64,000 nucleotides of DNA from Leptidea sinapis (GCF_905404315.1 NC_066312.1:19021001-19085000), one strand, 5' to 3'; counted from the stretch's first letter, positions 50,201 to 52,135 are shown. The notes: generated by a model not told the origin, from the letters alone. A program made the numbers and translations.

Positions 50201-51380
50201 TGTACAAAATCGACTAATCGATAATGTAATCCGTAAAAGACTGGACCTGGAGGTCTATTACCAAAATCGAAAGCCAAAGTTTCATCCGAAACGAAAGAAC
50301 TACGCAGTTCAAATTAAATCCTATTACCAAAATACTTCGGATCAGAATATTACGGACGGATTTCGTTAACCATAGACACAACCATAAAAAGTGAAGTTGT
50401 AGTTACGACCTTATTAATCTCAAACAATGAAGAAGAAAATGTCAAGAGAATTTGTGAATTAGGTAAACGAAAGTCAAAATGTCTAATCATGAACTTCGTA
50501 TTGATCTTCGGATCCGAAACACTTTCCTAATAGGAAAATGTACGAATCGTCAAAGTGACACGTCGATTTATCAACTTAAACAGACACGATATCCGAATCA
50601 TGGTGGGCACCCTAACGGGTCTCACATCACTAAACGTGCACCTATTCACAAACAGCGTAACAGACAATCCTAAGAGCAGAGGCTGTCCAGCCGAGGAGGA
50701 AACGGTGTATGTATACGTATAGCCAAGTAATCCTGGAATGTGCATGGGTGGCCAACCAACGGGCAGAAACCTTAGTGAACCTTAGCTCCGCGATGTGTGC
50801 GTCACCCCGTATATATCGTGTAACGGTCACTGACCTGTATAAATACCACTGAACAGGCTGTTCTATATGTTTGACAGCAAACTTTTTGTGACCTATTTGA
50901 AGCGCCACTCGCGAGCGTCCAGAGAACTAGTTTTGCCGTATTATACAAATGGCTACGAAGGGATATACAATACTCTGAAGTATTTTTCAAGAATGAACGT
51001 AATAAAGTACATTTTTTTTGTACCTTTCCCATCAGATATTTTCGTACCACAGACTCTCGCTACATGGCCAACAGCGCCAAAATGGCGAATATCGAACAGG
51101 CACAAAAGGACTTTGACAGCCGCCAGTCCAGTGGTATATGCCTAGGTGCCGATGTCAGTGCCTAGCACGCATTGAGTGTCCGCGCGGCGAGCGCCCCAAA
51201 CGTCCGTATAAATGCCTCTTTTCAAAATTATTTGCGATTAGAAACTTATTTGTCCTCCAAATCTATTAAAAATTAAAAAAATAAATACCTGCGCAGTTCA
51301 GGCTTGCTCCGCTTTCCAGATCTAATAGTCGGTTTCATATCGATTTTGCTGCCGGCAGCGGCGGCAGCAGCAGAAATCAT
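1958..51380 (-). CDS. Cyclic-nucleotide-gated cation channel, alpha-type subunit (whole gene, 9 coding exons)
   Basis: Plasma-membrane channel opened by cGMP or cAMP and passing Na+ and Ca2+, in animals mainly in sensory and neural signalling. Nine exons with GT-AG introns and consistent phases give a model of about 755 residues. Exon spans are 51393-51289, 48584-48413, 16385-16149, 9633-9474, 6308-6163, 3879-3757, 3635-2730, 2502-2321 and 2207-1958. In order the model shows a basic Pro/Ser/Arg-rich N-terminus (1-88), a soluble linker (89-160), S1 (about 168-190), S2 (about 199-218), S3 (about 243-262), S4 (about 278-292), S5 (about 311-330), pore with GET at 371-373, S6, C-linker, CNBD (about 484-597), and a coiled coil in exon 8. 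The GET filter and the RRT at 567-569 of the CNBD fit an alpha (CNGA) subunit. Start choice (ATG 51380-51378) is the least certain part because exon 1 has an acceptor-like CAG before it. Orthology to a particular insect CNG gene was not tested. Confidence 0.93.
2321..2502 (-). CDS. CNG channel exon 8: C-terminal coiled coil
   Basis: Acceptor CGACAG precedes 2502 and donor GTAAAA follows 2321. It encodes 60 residues beginning DGLLDE, which continues the C-helix of the CNBD from exon 7 (LLRK/DGLLDE). After that comes a strongly heptad-like stretch rich in Leu and Glu (NIQKLEENVELLNNRLQ and onward). In CNGA channels the equivalent leucine zipper (CLZ) trimerises A subunits, and the same role is inferred here. 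Confidence 0.92.
2730..3635 (-). CDS. CNG channel exon 7: S5, pore, S6, C-linker and CNBD
   Basis: This 302-codon exon starts after TTTCAG and ends at AAG/GTTAGT, phase 0 at both ends. S5 contains IHWNAC. The outer loop has two N-glycosylation sequons (NIT, NET; model residues about 343 and 349). The pore helix and filter read WSTLTLTTIGETPQP; the GET glutamate is the Ca2+-binding residue of CNGA-type pores. S6 and C-linker follow, then a CNBD with GDYICRKGDVG, FGEVSVLD (phosphate-binding cassette) and RRTANV. The Thr after the paired Arg is the residue that favours cGMP in vertebrate CNGA1, so cGMP preference is a reasonable inference. Confidence 0.97.
3757..3879 (-). CDS. CNG channel exon 6: S4 and S4-S5 linker
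   Basis: The 41-codon exon lies between acceptor TTGCAG and donor GTTATT, phase 0 at both ends. Arginines are spaced as in a voltage-sensor-like S4 (VRLNRLLRLPRMWEW), followed by FERTETATSFPNAFR, the conserved CNG S4-S5 region. It joins exon 7 to read FRICK/VVMAILVLIHW. The intron to exon 7 is only 121 bp. Confidence 0.95.
4020..6162. other. CNG intron sequence, little structure
   Basis: Between exons 6 and 5 this is AT-rich DNA without ORFs of interest. The only repeat I can point to is a short LINE/SINE-tail-like stretch near 5775-5905. Confidence 0.5.
5775..5905 (+). repeat. Short dispersed repeat, LINE/SINE tail-like
   Basis: The sequence from GGGAACCTCAAG through GTGGGCCTCTCGCCCC to an A-rich end resembles the common lepidopteran retroelement tail with a CTTAAAGGCCGGCAACGC-type core. 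It is decayed. A related end lies at about 15925-15990. Confidence 0.4.
6163..6308 (-). CDS. CNG channel exon 5: S2-S3 linker and S3
   Basis: After TTCACAG the first two bases complete Gly with the G left by exon 4. It then encodes YLEQGIMVQD, a CNG hallmark following S2, and S3 with LSLLPTDLAYYWW. The donor is TTTT/GTTAGT. It is 48 full codons, and the next exon continues in frame with no gap. Confidence 0.94.
6309..9473. other. CNG intron sequence, AT-rich, no gene seen
   Basis: No conserved coding or repeat is recognised apart from a hairpin at 7966-7998. An open frame near 8285-8580 has higher GC than its surroundings, but it has no recognisable family and no splice structure. Confidence 0.5.
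7966..7998. repeat. Imperfect inverted repeat
   Basis: CTCGCCA and AACTGTTG on the left pair with CAACAGTT and TGGCGAG on the right, with a 3-base bulge (ACA). The arms meet without a loop, so it is a near-palindrome of 33 bp in the channel intron. Confidence 0.6.
9474..9633 (-). CDS. CNG channel exon 4: S1 and S2
   Basis: It runs from ATTTTAG to GAAG/GTATGT and encodes 53 residues plus one base. The peptide reads WLAIVSLAILYNMVF (S1), VIGRSVFW (a conserved CNG motif after S1), then MDYICDIIYVIDTV (S2). It ends HMHE, with a split Gly codon leading into YLEQG of exon 5. Confidence 0.95.
9751..10150. mobile_element. MITE-like element with terminal inverted repeats
   Basis: The left end reads TAGGGCTATATTTCAAGGCA and continues ACCATGGTGGCG. 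The right end reverse-complements to AAGGGCTATATTTTACC..., then CACCACGGAGGCG, so the TIRs span about 33 bp. The interior carries repeated TTCGGATCCGAA motifs. No transposase frame is present, so it is non-autonomous. A homologous interior in inverted orientation lies at about 50215-50405. The target duplication is unclear. Confidence 0.65.
10151..10725. other. Intron DNA between two transposons
   Basis: No gene or clear repeat is visible in this stretch. Confidence 0.4.
10728..11830 (+). mobile_element. mariner-type DNA transposon, defective, with TIRs and TA duplication
   Basis: The left TIR at 10728 is GTCTGACCATAAATACTG. The right end at 11813-11830 reverse-complements to GTCTTGCCATAAATACTG. 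TA dinucleotides flank both ends (10726-10727 and 11831-11832). The interior encodes decayed transposase on the plus strand: a helix-turn-helix-like RKRIRRNPVRKQK block, then FTDEKM (first catalytic Asp) at about 11137, QRGHYPTSVMV, QQDSAPGHKA (second Asp) near 11415 and SSPDLNPLDY near 11515. The region between REMKIASR and the FTDEK motif is much shorter than in family members. Frameshifts and stops break the frame, so it cannot make active transposase. Confidence 0.9.
11840..12564. other. Intron DNA, no feature identified
   Basis: A short frame at 11912-12109 has higher GC but no recognisable product. Otherwise this is AT-rich sequence with no repeat that I can name. Confidence 0.4.
12565..12754. 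mobile_element. Short MITE with about 30-bp TIRs
   Basis: The left end GCCTAAACACATAGTCGGAT continues TTGGTACGGCCGGAACATC. The right end reverse-complements to GCCTGAGCACATGATTGGAT and TTGGTTCGGCCGAAACATC. The interior is GC-rich (CGGACGGTCCGG, TACGGCCCGG) and has no ORF. At about 190 bp it is a typical non-autonomous element. Exact ends and target duplication are not resolved. Confidence 0.65.
12755..13689. other. Intron DNA with a short iterated motif
   Basis: No gene is visible. The only structure noted is the 12-bp iteron set at 13431-13492. Confidence 0.4.
13431..13492. repeat. 12-bp motif in one inverted and two direct copies
   Basis: AAAACTCTGCCT at 13431 is the reverse complement of AGGCAGAGTTTT at 13454 and again at 13481. 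The first pair can form a hairpin with an 11-base loop. Each is separated by GCG-containing spacers. Confidence 0.7.
13690..13810 (-). repeat. Dispersed ~300-bp lepidopteran repeat, fragment
   Basis: Reverse-oriented partial copy of the family also found at 18353, 28845 and 30786. Shared blocks include GTACCACAGTGGC (here), the CTGCCG...CAGTAA block, AAAATCTTATGTTTCAAAGT and the CGCAATTG block. The family lacks any coding sequence that I can see. Confidence 0.6.
13811..14835. other. Intron DNA with a small TIR element
   Basis: A pair of inverted ends around GAAGTGAAA...TTTAGG at about 14012-14150 suggests a 140-bp MITE remnant. Related ends occur at about 34612, 42605 and 43768. Nothing else is recognised. 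Confidence 0.4.
14836..15190 (-). mobile_element. RTE-type LINE, 3' fragment (antisense)
   Basis: Read on the minus strand it gives decayed C-terminal RTE reverse transcriptase: a WQWAGH-like block, GRW and a GRPPTRWTDD-like motif, ending in a GATGAT-rich tail at about 14840. Two sister fragments on the minus strand lie at 17582 and 43060, and one on the plus strand at 51608. Frameshifts are multiple. Confidence 0.7.
15200..16148. other. Intron DNA, AT-rich
   Basis: No gene is visible. Around 15925-15990 is a retroelement-tail-like stretch (GGGCTTCTCGCCCGTTTGCC) related to 5775-5905. Confidence 0.4.
16149..16385 (-). CDS. CNG channel exon 3: cytoplasmic pre-S1 linker
   Basis: This 79-codon exon has acceptor TTGTTTTAG and donor CAA/GTAAGT, phase 0 at both ends. 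It encodes a charged cytoplasmic stretch (MKVKPEDNWARRQWRRVARVF, then a Lys-rich SDKGKKSK segment) and ends NPTLPTHYQ. That joins exon 4 to give HYQ/WLAIVSLA, matching the D-P-x-x-x-x-Y-x-W entry into S1 of CNG channels. It is more GC-rich than its flanks. Confidence 0.92.
16718..17085 (+). repeat. Dispersed repeat, 'CTAGCTAACCCGACAGACG' type, copy 1
   Basis: It starts TACTAGCTAACCCGACAGAC and ends with AAATCGGTCCAGCCGTTC, then an AT-rich TATATATAG. This is a very common repeat type in Lepidoptera. It is non-coding. It abuts a second, diverged member that starts at 17086. Confidence 0.6.
17086..17407 (+). repeat. Dispersed repeat, same type, copy 2
   Basis: It starts ACTAGTTGACCCAGCAAACG and includes GAGAATCGGTCAAGCTGTTT, ending near GAATTTTATATATTAGAT. 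It lies head-to-tail with copy 1. There is no coding capacity. Confidence 0.6.
17582..18060 (-). mobile_element. RTE-type LINE, C-terminal fragment (antisense)
   Basis: The minus-strand frame (18021-17680, 113 codons) contains LKTKVLNQCALSVMTSGTQT and, further on, KLNWQWAVYIARQMDGR and PTRWTDD, the C-terminal region of RTE reverse transcriptases. The 3' tail at 17582 is ATCATCAT-rich when read on the plus strand. One deletion lies before the EICWRTKVTEIAQ block. It is an inactive fragment. Confidence 0.8.
18353..18648 (+). repeat. Dispersed ~300-bp lepidopteran repeat, near-full copy
   Basis: It opens ACGAGACGAGCAGGACGTTC and closes CCGGCATCCTGTGCAAAGGA followed by CCCACTGG. Internally it has GACATAAGATGTTAAGTCTC. 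It shares these blocks with 30786-31105 (same strand), and with 13690 and 28845 (opposite strand). There is no protein-coding frame. Confidence 0.7.
18660..19552. other. AT-rich DNA 5' of the large LINE
   Basis: It may include the LINE's 5' UTR (a GC-richer stretch near 19262-19320), but no boundary can be set. No gene is visible. Confidence 0.35.
19553..20425 (+). pseudogene. LINE ORF1 remnant with SGNH/esterase-like segment
   Basis: It starts ATG at 19553 (MDSEYEKVTLRGPRK), is Ser-rich, then coiled-coil-like (KINKLSTELQAANQEIEN), with a stop at 19790. After frame changes a Lys-rich basic segment follows (19870-20190), then HRVLILADQRGRGAQ, an internal TAA, and CMKKPGASLSEIL with NENDHIVVIGGCNDKNPF. 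The last blocks match the ORF1 esterase-type domain described for CR1-group LINEs. Function in retrotransposition is not established here. Confidence 0.65.
20818..21372 (+). pseudogene. LINE AP-endonuclease remnant
   Basis: NITILHQNIKGLITKTDEL is the N-terminal endonuclease motif, and DVLCITAHNM follows. After an internal deletion comes KVILCGDFNID and later ELAISDHTAQV, the GDFN and SDH catalytic motifs. The central part of the domain is missing, so it cannot nick DNA. Confidence 0.75.
21753..24823 (+). pseudogene. LINE reverse transcriptase remnant, split by an insertion
   Basis: The N-terminal part (21753-22134) ends at PDEMKLTIVK, and the frame resumes at 23503 with PIFKKEDKLD and YRPIAL. 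Next comes AIFMDMTRAFDYVDH (first catalytic Asp region), then in another frame PRGSILRPLLFLIYINDLP and MVLFADDSTAIF (catalytic FADD). The C-terminal domain at 24560-24823 has GPTIYNKLPANI and FKKSLKSYLI. Several frameshifts are present. Confidence 0.8.
22140..23497 (+). mobile_element. Second LINE fragment inserted in the first, 5-bp target duplication
   Basis: TAAAA at 22135-22139 and 23498-23502 flank 1358 bp. The insert carries an AT-rich 5' part, a 176-codon open stretch of low-G sequence, then an endonuclease domain (22878-23470: FNIISFNIRSINKNLDNFL, IILSECW, TILGIYRP, NIVLTSDINIDTLNLSN). It ends in an (ATT)n tail directly after the endonuclease. No reverse transcriptase is present, so it is internally or 3' deleted. 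Confidence 0.8.
24949..26146 (-). mobile_element. mariner-type transposon nested in the LINE 3' UTR
   Basis: Inverted ends share GGCACACTGAAATGATCGGG followed by AATA (24952-24975 and 26120-26143). TA lies at 24947-24948 and 26147-26148. Minus-strand transposase remnants are: 25960-25472 with an N-terminal domain, WVPQNLSEEQKAARV (WVPHEL-like motif) and a truncated centre, and 25499-24999 with ILPHENASSHTA and PPYSSDQSPNDFF. The usual HDN of the second catalytic Asp reads HEN here, and the first Asp motif is not recognisable. A frameshift separates the halves, so it is inactive. Confidence 0.88.
26332..27100. other. Intron DNA, no feature identified
   Basis: AT-rich sequence. A 91-codon frame at 26573-26848 lacks an ATG start and any recognisable motif. 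Confidence 0.4.
27101..27366. mobile_element. MITE with 26-bp TIRs and ATTT duplication
   Basis: The left end CTGTGGCCTGGTGCTAAAAG continues GGCCAA. The right end reverse-complements to CTGTGGCCTGTGGCTAATAG and GGCCAA. ATTT lies immediately outside both ends. The interior has repeated GCTAAAAGGGC motifs and no ORF. At 266 bp it is non-autonomous. Confidence 0.75.
27370..28844. other. Intron DNA, AT-rich, no feature identified
   Basis: No gene or repeat that I can name is visible in this stretch. Confidence 0.4.
28845..28990 (-). repeat. Dispersed ~300-bp lepidopteran repeat, fragment
   Basis: Reverse-oriented end of the family: CTCAAGGTGACGAGCGCAAA through AGAATTTTTGGGTTTTCAAG to CATCAGCTGAACATTCTGCT. 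It matches the first half of the 18353 and 30786 copies in inverted orientation. Confidence 0.65.
28991..29590. other. Intron DNA, no feature identified
   Basis: AT-rich sequence. A (TA)n microsatellite follows at 29597-29612. Confidence 0.4.
29613..29935 (+). mobile_element. SINE-like repeat containing a tRNA-derived segment
   Basis: It contains CTCGGAAACGGCTCCAACGA and ATAAATCGATCTAGCTAGGT, then a tRNA-like head at about 29795-29870 with an A box (TAGCTCAGATGGG) and a B box (GGTTCGAATCC). After a T-rich stretch it ends CCGAGCAAGGCTCGGTCGTC. The order of parts may reflect two adjacent retroelements. The tRNA-like head recurs at 51775. Confidence 0.65.
29936..30069 (+). mobile_element. Jockey-like LINE, 3' tail (copy 1)
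   Basis: It starts inside AAAGCGCGTACACCTTCCTT, has AGGCCGGCAACGCTC, GTGATCACTTAAC and GGTGACCCGTACGCTCGTTT, and ends in an A run. The same tail occurs at 36825, 47413 and, inverted, at 48811. It is strongly 5' truncated. Confidence 0.75.
30070..30785. other. Intron DNA, no feature identified
   Basis: The minus-strand frame at 30602-30381 is short and has no recognised motif. Confidence 0.4.
30786..31105 (+). repeat. Dispersed ~300-bp lepidopteran repeat, near-full copy
   Basis: It opens with AATGACAAGAAGGGACAAGA and ends CCGGCATCCTGTGCTAAGGA. Blocks ACATAAGATGTTAAGTCTCT and GTGCCGTTGTGGTACCCATA match the copy at 18353. Confidence 0.7.
31106..32157. other. Intron DNA, no feature identified
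   Basis: AT-rich sequence with no ORF or repeat that I can name. Confidence 0.4.
32158..32412 (+). mobile_element. tRNA-derived SINE (copy 1)
   Basis: A B box GGTTCGAATCCCGG sits in the head, followed by TAGGTGCAA and a body with GTTTGTTTCCGATTCATGG, then GGGGCAAGATAATTTGTGTA, ending in an (ATT)n tail. The arrangement fits the Metulj-type SINEs described in butterflies, as I recall them. A second copy is at 51893-52135. Confidence 0.75.
32690..32960 (+). mobile_element. Non-LTR retrotransposon, extreme C-terminal coding fragment
   Basis: A frame ending at 32938 encodes GRPRRTFVDQIGDVLRKGEV, then STRNRRACMKR and CKDRSKWHSIVAAYPDG, a C-terminal reverse transcriptase signature common in insect LINEs. 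A (GTAT)n tail follows directly after the stop, which is the typical 3' end of such an element. Confidence 0.7.
32961..33326. other. Intron DNA, no feature identified
   Basis: AT-rich sequence without ORFs or recognised repeats. Confidence 0.4.
33327..33668 (-). other. Candidate membrane-protein exon or gene fragment
   Basis: The minus strand is open for 113 codons from an ATG at 33668. It encodes a hydrophobic stretch (LRVFALGVFGLFFVDFPRLW, then LVLLDSV) that could be one or two membrane segments, followed by an acidic CEEEDTIQ. The opposite strand is also open for 106 codons. The layout recalls the N-terminal part of insect chemoreceptors, but I cannot identify a family, and no convincing splice sites or downstream exons were found. 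It may be a pseudogene fragment. Confidence 0.25.
33670..34424. other. Intron DNA, no feature identified
   Basis: A small hairpin (GTTACAA...TTGTAAC, about 33784-33808) is the only structure seen. Confidence 0.4.
34425..34798 (+). repeat. Tandem duplication of a ~190-bp unit
   Basis: TTTTTTTACGAATGAAACGC near 34453 recurs as TTTTTACGAATCAAACTCAA near 34650. Both units carry TTCAAGAAGAGGAGG, a TTTTTGTTCAAGGCAGAGAG block and GAGTATTTATTACTCTC. The second unit opens with TTGAAGTGAAACTTCTTTAG, an end shared with other small repeats in the window. Confidence 0.75.
34799..35272 (+). repeat. Tandem satellite, ~99-bp unit, about 4.7 copies
   Basis: TTATGATTT recurs at 34801, 34901, 35000, 35098 and 35198. 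Each unit has CAACAATATG, a GAATCCGA-like block, GTGCAGAGAA, TTTGGG and CAAGATGGCCGCC. A 136-codon frame (34845-35255) is simply the translated satellite. Confidence 0.9.
35380..35650 (+). repeat. Tandem satellite, ~59-bp unit, about 4.5 copies
   Basis: Units read GTAGAACATCTTCCCCACTA followed by a GTTGTATCGTGCAGGTTTAG block and a GCGCGGCCGCGA-type end, repeating near 35385, 35445, 35505, 35562 and 35620. They are GC-rich compared with the flanks, and the CGCGGCCGCGA part is palindromic. Confidence 0.85.
35920..36380. repeat. Repeat cluster with a large palindrome
   Basis: A unit containing CCTATGGCCACCTTCTAG (35930), CCCATGGCCGCCTTCTAG (36037) and CCCATAGCCGCCTTTCAG (36317) occurs three times directly and once inverted (36164-36239). 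The arms 36002-36079 and 36164-36239 are nearly perfect reverse complements over about 76 bp, with a spacer of about 84 bp. Confidence 0.85.
36675..36790 (+). mobile_element. tRNA-like element, deletion form with 19-bp inverted ends
   Basis: AACCAAAATTTATGAAGGA on the left pairs with TCCTTCATAAATTTTGGTT on the right. Between them is a tRNA-shaped segment (36697-36767) with D-stem-like GGCTCGG, an anticodon-stem CTCGG/CCGAG with a 7-base loop ATGGAAC, and T stem GCGGG/CCCGC around TTCGTGT. It looks like the hairpin element of 47838-48104 with most of one arm deleted. Confidence 0.6.
36825..37024 (+). mobile_element. Jockey-like LINE, 3' part (copy 2)
   Basis: Coding for the C-terminus TTKLWNELPCAVFPGRYDMG and FKKSAYTFLKGR, then the GGCCGG...GTGATCACTTAACACC tail with terminal A run. 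The element starts abruptly at GTACTACAAAGCTGTGG, the same point as copy 3 at 47413. Confidence 0.8.
37080..37360. repeat. Diverged dispersed repeat, copy 1
   Basis: TAATGCAGGAAATTTCCATC with a following AGTAAACAACTCAAG block and TTTGCTTTATTTGTGTTTG resembles 38780-39010 (ACAATGCAAGAAATTTCCAT, AGTAAACAACCCTTAGAG). No coding sequence is seen. Confidence 0.45.
37400..37856 (+). repeat. Tandem duplication of a ~228-bp unit
   Basis: ACTAATATAATAAAG at 37400 and 37628 each open a unit with TTACTTTTAGTCCATATAAG, GAGATTATGAAAATTCTATT, GAGGTTCTCAATTCGATTGG and CACCGATTACGCT, ending TTTTCGTGA. The CGACTT...GGAGGAGGTTCTCAATTCG type is widespread in Lepidoptera, and a third diverged member is at 55985-56160. 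Confidence 0.8.
37857..38779. other. Intron DNA, no feature identified
   Basis: AT-rich sequence. A 74-codon frame at 38355 has no recognised motif. Confidence 0.4.
38780..39010. repeat. Diverged dispersed repeat, copy 2
   Basis: Shares the blocks listed for 37080-37360 at reduced identity. Confidence 0.4.
39011..39672. other. Intron DNA, no feature identified
   Basis: AT-rich sequence with no ORF or repeat that I can name. Confidence 0.4.
39673..39790 (-). mobile_element. tRNA-like element, single arm
   Basis: On the minus strand the cloverleaf runs from 39775 to 39702: acceptor GAATGGT...ATCGTTC, D stem GCTC/GAGC, anticodon stem CTCGC/GCGAG with loop ACGGAAC, T stem GCGGG/CCTGC around TTCGAGT. 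The tail ATAAAATTTTGTTTTCAATT and onward is the same as in the 47838-48104 element. Confidence 0.7.
39791..40227. other. Intron DNA, no feature identified
   Basis: A GC-richer patch around 39845-39905 has no recognisable origin. Confidence 0.4.
40228..40912 (+). mobile_element. LINE C-terminal fragment with 3' UTR and A tail
   Basis: A 96-codon frame (40228-40518) reads like the end of a LINE protein (KFYKTVKARNVYGERTTAYL, then PSLLNTINPEIRNKI). A 3' UTR and an AATAAAAACAAAAAAAAAA tail at about 40891-40912 follow. The clade is uncertain. Confidence 0.6.
40913..41514. other. Intron DNA, no feature identified
   Basis: AT-rich sequence with no ORF or repeat that I can name. Confidence 0.4.
41515..42047 (+). 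repeat. Dispersed lepidopteran repeat with 3' hairpin
   Basis: It opens GGCCAAGCGCGAGTCGCCCT with GAAGGGTTCC and closes with the hairpin AGGGTTCCGT...ACGGAACCCT (10-bp perfect stem). The interior contains GACATACGGATGGACAGATA. This is one of the commonest non-coding repeats in moths and butterflies. A 5' fragment lies at 55266-55440. Confidence 0.75.
42048..43059. other. Intron DNA, no feature identified
   Basis: Near 42605 a short GTGAAAACTCCTTGAGGTGC stretch echoes the element end at 34612. Nothing else is seen. Confidence 0.4.
43060..43352 (-). mobile_element. RTE-type LINE, 3' fragment (antisense)
   Basis: On the plus strand it shows the same landmarks as 17582 and 14836: CATATCAGTTGGAAGATG, GATCTCCACGATGATTGGGC, CCTACCAACACTGCGTCTTC, and TGCCCACTGCCAC. 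On the minus strand these encode the WQWA.../GRP...RW end of an RTE reverse transcriptase. Confidence 0.75.
43680..44660 (+). repeat. Degenerate tandem block, four diverged units
   Basis: A core near CGAAAAAAGTTAACACTTGT followed by TTCTGATGGTAAGAAAA recurs at about 43699, 44021, 44327 and 44495. A second landmark (TTTTACTCGAAAGCCTATCA type) recurs at about 43951, 44172, 44434 and 44630. Spacing is irregular (about 170-320 bp). The units are strongly diverged. A small-repeat end (TTGAAGTGAATCTTCTTTAT) lies inside the first unit. Confidence 0.6.
44661..45496. other. Intron DNA, no feature identified
   Basis: AT-rich sequence between the tandem block and the candidate alternative exon. Confidence 0.4.
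45497..45599 (-). CDS. Candidate alternative CNG exon inside intron 2
   Basis: Minus-strand reading after GATGTAG at 45602-45600 gives one base plus 34 codons (EHAVWKKKFSEVEILSTMSP and onward to DNSSS), ending at a strong donor TCG/GTGAGT. Its phases (enter 2, exit 0) equal those of exon 2. It could therefore replace exon 2 between exons 1 and 3, or act as an alternative first exon starting at ATG 45547-45545. It cannot follow exon 2 in frame. The acceptor is weak. This is inferred from phase, donor and composition only. Confidence 0.35.
45982..45989 (-). promoter_or_regulatory. TATA-like motif upstream of the candidate alternative exon
   Basis: The minus strand reads TATAAATA, followed by G, about 390 bases upstream of the candidate exon at 45599. 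If real it would drive a shorter channel transcript with a separate N-terminus. The match is exact, but such octamers are common in AT-rich DNA. Confidence 0.2.
46020..47412. other. Intron DNA, AT-rich, no feature identified
   Basis: No ORF or repeat that I can name is visible in this stretch. Confidence 0.4.
47413..47628 (+). mobile_element. Jockey-like LINE, 3' part (copy 3)
   Basis: Starts GTACTACAAAGCTGTGGAAT, then the LWNELPCAVFPGRYD coding and the AGGCCGGCAACGCTCTTGTG, GTTGCAAGAGAATGTGGGCG and GATCACTTAACACC tail with A run. Its 5' boundary coincides with copy 2. Confidence 0.8.
47838..48104. mobile_element. Inverted pair of tRNA-like cloverleaves (hairpin element)
   Basis: Minus-strand cloverleaf 47940-47868 and plus-strand cloverleaf 48001-48073 are reverse complements of each other across a spacer of about 60 bp. 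Each has acceptor arm GAACGGT with ATCGTTC or ATGGTTC, D stem GCTC/GAGC, anticodon stem CCGGC/GCCGG with loop ACGGAAC, five-base variable region and T arm GGGTTCGAGTCCC. Symmetry continues outward through ATAAAATTTTGTTTT and AAATTTTATTT. Internal A- and B-box-like motifs are intact. Confidence 0.8.
48413..48584 (-). CDS. CNG channel exon 2: Arg/Pro/Ser-rich N-terminal region
   Basis: Acceptor TTTGCAG precedes 48584 and donor GTAAGTTT follows 48413. One base completes Arg with the AG of exon 1, then 57 codons read through without a stop and end at phase 0, as exon 3 requires. The product is disordered-looking (RRPTPIPRRTCP, then Ser/Pro/Asn-rich, then an acidic DEALLERPISSF). GC content is far above the surrounding intron, which supports coding. 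No domain is expected here. Confidence 0.85.
48585..48810. other. Intron 1 DNA between exon 2 and a LINE
   Basis: A perfect 9-bp hairpin (AGGTTAGAG...CTCTAACCT) sits at about 48750-48774. Confidence 0.4.
48811..49620 (-). mobile_element. Jockey-like LINE, longest copy (copy 4, antisense)
   Basis: On the minus strand: a frame 49525-49265 with KLNLIQFNPRRPKFA and, with frameshifts, GILGLE-like and HLEGKAK-like blocks of reverse transcriptase. Next comes 49189-49004 with CSEELFHLIPATKFHLRTTR and YRPHHLDLWRSSTVWFSRSF, then the LWNDL/ELP region and the shared 3' tail ending at 48811. Frameshifts show that it is inactive. The clade label (jockey-like) is from motif memory. Confidence 0.8.
49621..50540. 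repeat. Intron 1 DNA including an inverted relative of the 9751 MITE
   Basis: Positions 50215-50405, read on the minus strand, share TGGTAATAGGATTTAATT, GTTCTTTCGTTTCGGA and TTTTGGTAATAGACCTCCAG with the interior of 9751-10150. More TTCCGAAA-type motifs occur at 50070-50110 and 50500-50530. No ends could be defined. Confidence 0.5.
50541..51288. other. Intron 1 DNA, GC-richer patches
   Basis: Overlapping short frames occur on both strands, with plus-strand TATAAAT motifs at about 50839 and 51207. No product is recognised, and the exon 1 donor lies at 51288. Confidence 0.35.
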
Positions 51381-51393
51381 ATCGACTGACCAA
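51289..51393 (-). CDS. CNG channel exon 1 (first recognised): Ala-rich N-terminus
   Basis: Donor CGCAG/GTATTT ends the exon with AG, phase-compatible with exon 2. A possible start is ATG 51380-51378, giving MISAAAAAAGSKIDMKPTIR and continuing into a basic stretch. The sequence before 51393 (ATGTTACAG) looks like an acceptor, so a further 5' exon may exist. In that case the reading frame would extend upstream as WSVD or the exon would be partly 5' UTR. No promoter could be assigned. Confidence 0.7.
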
Positions 51394-51607
51394 CTGTAAC
51401 ATAAAATATTATTTGTATGAATACATAAAAAAAATCTAAATCACTTTATTCATGTAGGTCACGGAAATGACACTTATGAATGTCATAAAAATATTTTTTC
51501 TTATTGTATCTACCGCTACTTCGTAAAGGGTTGAGCTAATGAGAAGAAGTAGCAAGAAACTCATTGCCATTCTTTTATATCATAATTATTGAAATGAGGA
51601 GATCTAT

Positions 51608-51765
51608 AGGAGAATTAATATCACCGCCATAGCCCAGATAGTTGCAACACTGAAGTGGCAGTGGCAGTAGCTCGACCGACACATGGCCGTTGGGGCAGTA
51701 AAGTCCTCGAATGTTGACCATGCATCGAAAGACGTAGTGTTGGTCGATTAGTGGTAGTCATTATA
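51608..51765 (+). mobile_element. RTE-type LINE, short C-terminal fragment
   Basis: The plus strand encodes decayed IAQIVATLKWQWQ and later SSNVDHASKD, equivalent to the WQWAGH...W region of the RTE fragments found antisense at 14836, 17582 and 43060. It lies just upstream of exon 1 of the channel on the opposite strand. Confidence 0.6.
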
Positions 51766-51767
51766 TA

Positions 51768-51892
51768 CGAGACTGTAATAGTTCAGGTGGGATATTGGGT
51801 GATCTGGTTAGCAGAAGACCCCATTCAGCAGAATATTCGATTACAGATGTCCTATTAGTCTTTTATTTTGTTCAAGTTTTGTACATTCTTAA
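51768..51892 (+). mobile_element. tRNA-derived SINE head, second copy of the 29795 type
   Basis: TAATAGTTCAGGTGGGATAT through GATGTCCTATTAG and a T-rich GTTCAAGTTTTGTACATTCT match 29805-29895. The B box is degraded by a short insertion-like segment. Confidence 0.6.
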
Positions 51893-52135
51893 TTAAGCTA
51901 GCCTCTACTAAGCTAGAGGTCCTGGGTTCGAATCTCGGTAGGTGCAACCATTTATATGATGAATATAGATGTTTGTTTCCGAGTCATGGATGTTTAAATG
52001 TATTTATGTATGTTTATATGAATAGATGTATGTTTAAGTAAGTATATTGTATTAAATATATCATTGTCTTGTAACCCATAACACAGGCTATAACTTGGGG
52101 CAAGATAATTTGTGTAAAAAGTGTGTCAATATCAT
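51893..52135 (+). mobile_element. tRNA-derived SINE (copy 2)
   Basis: Same family as 32158-32412: GAGGTCCTGGGTTCGAATCT, GGTAGGTGCAA, GTTTGTTTCCGAGTCATGG and GGGGCAAGATAATTTGTGTA. It is fused directly to the other SINE head at 51768. Confidence 0.75.

Noticed and set aside
50642..51145. Overlapping ORFs of 70-92 codons on both strands
   Set aside because: No shared motif, no splice structure and no match to the adjacent channel exon phases.
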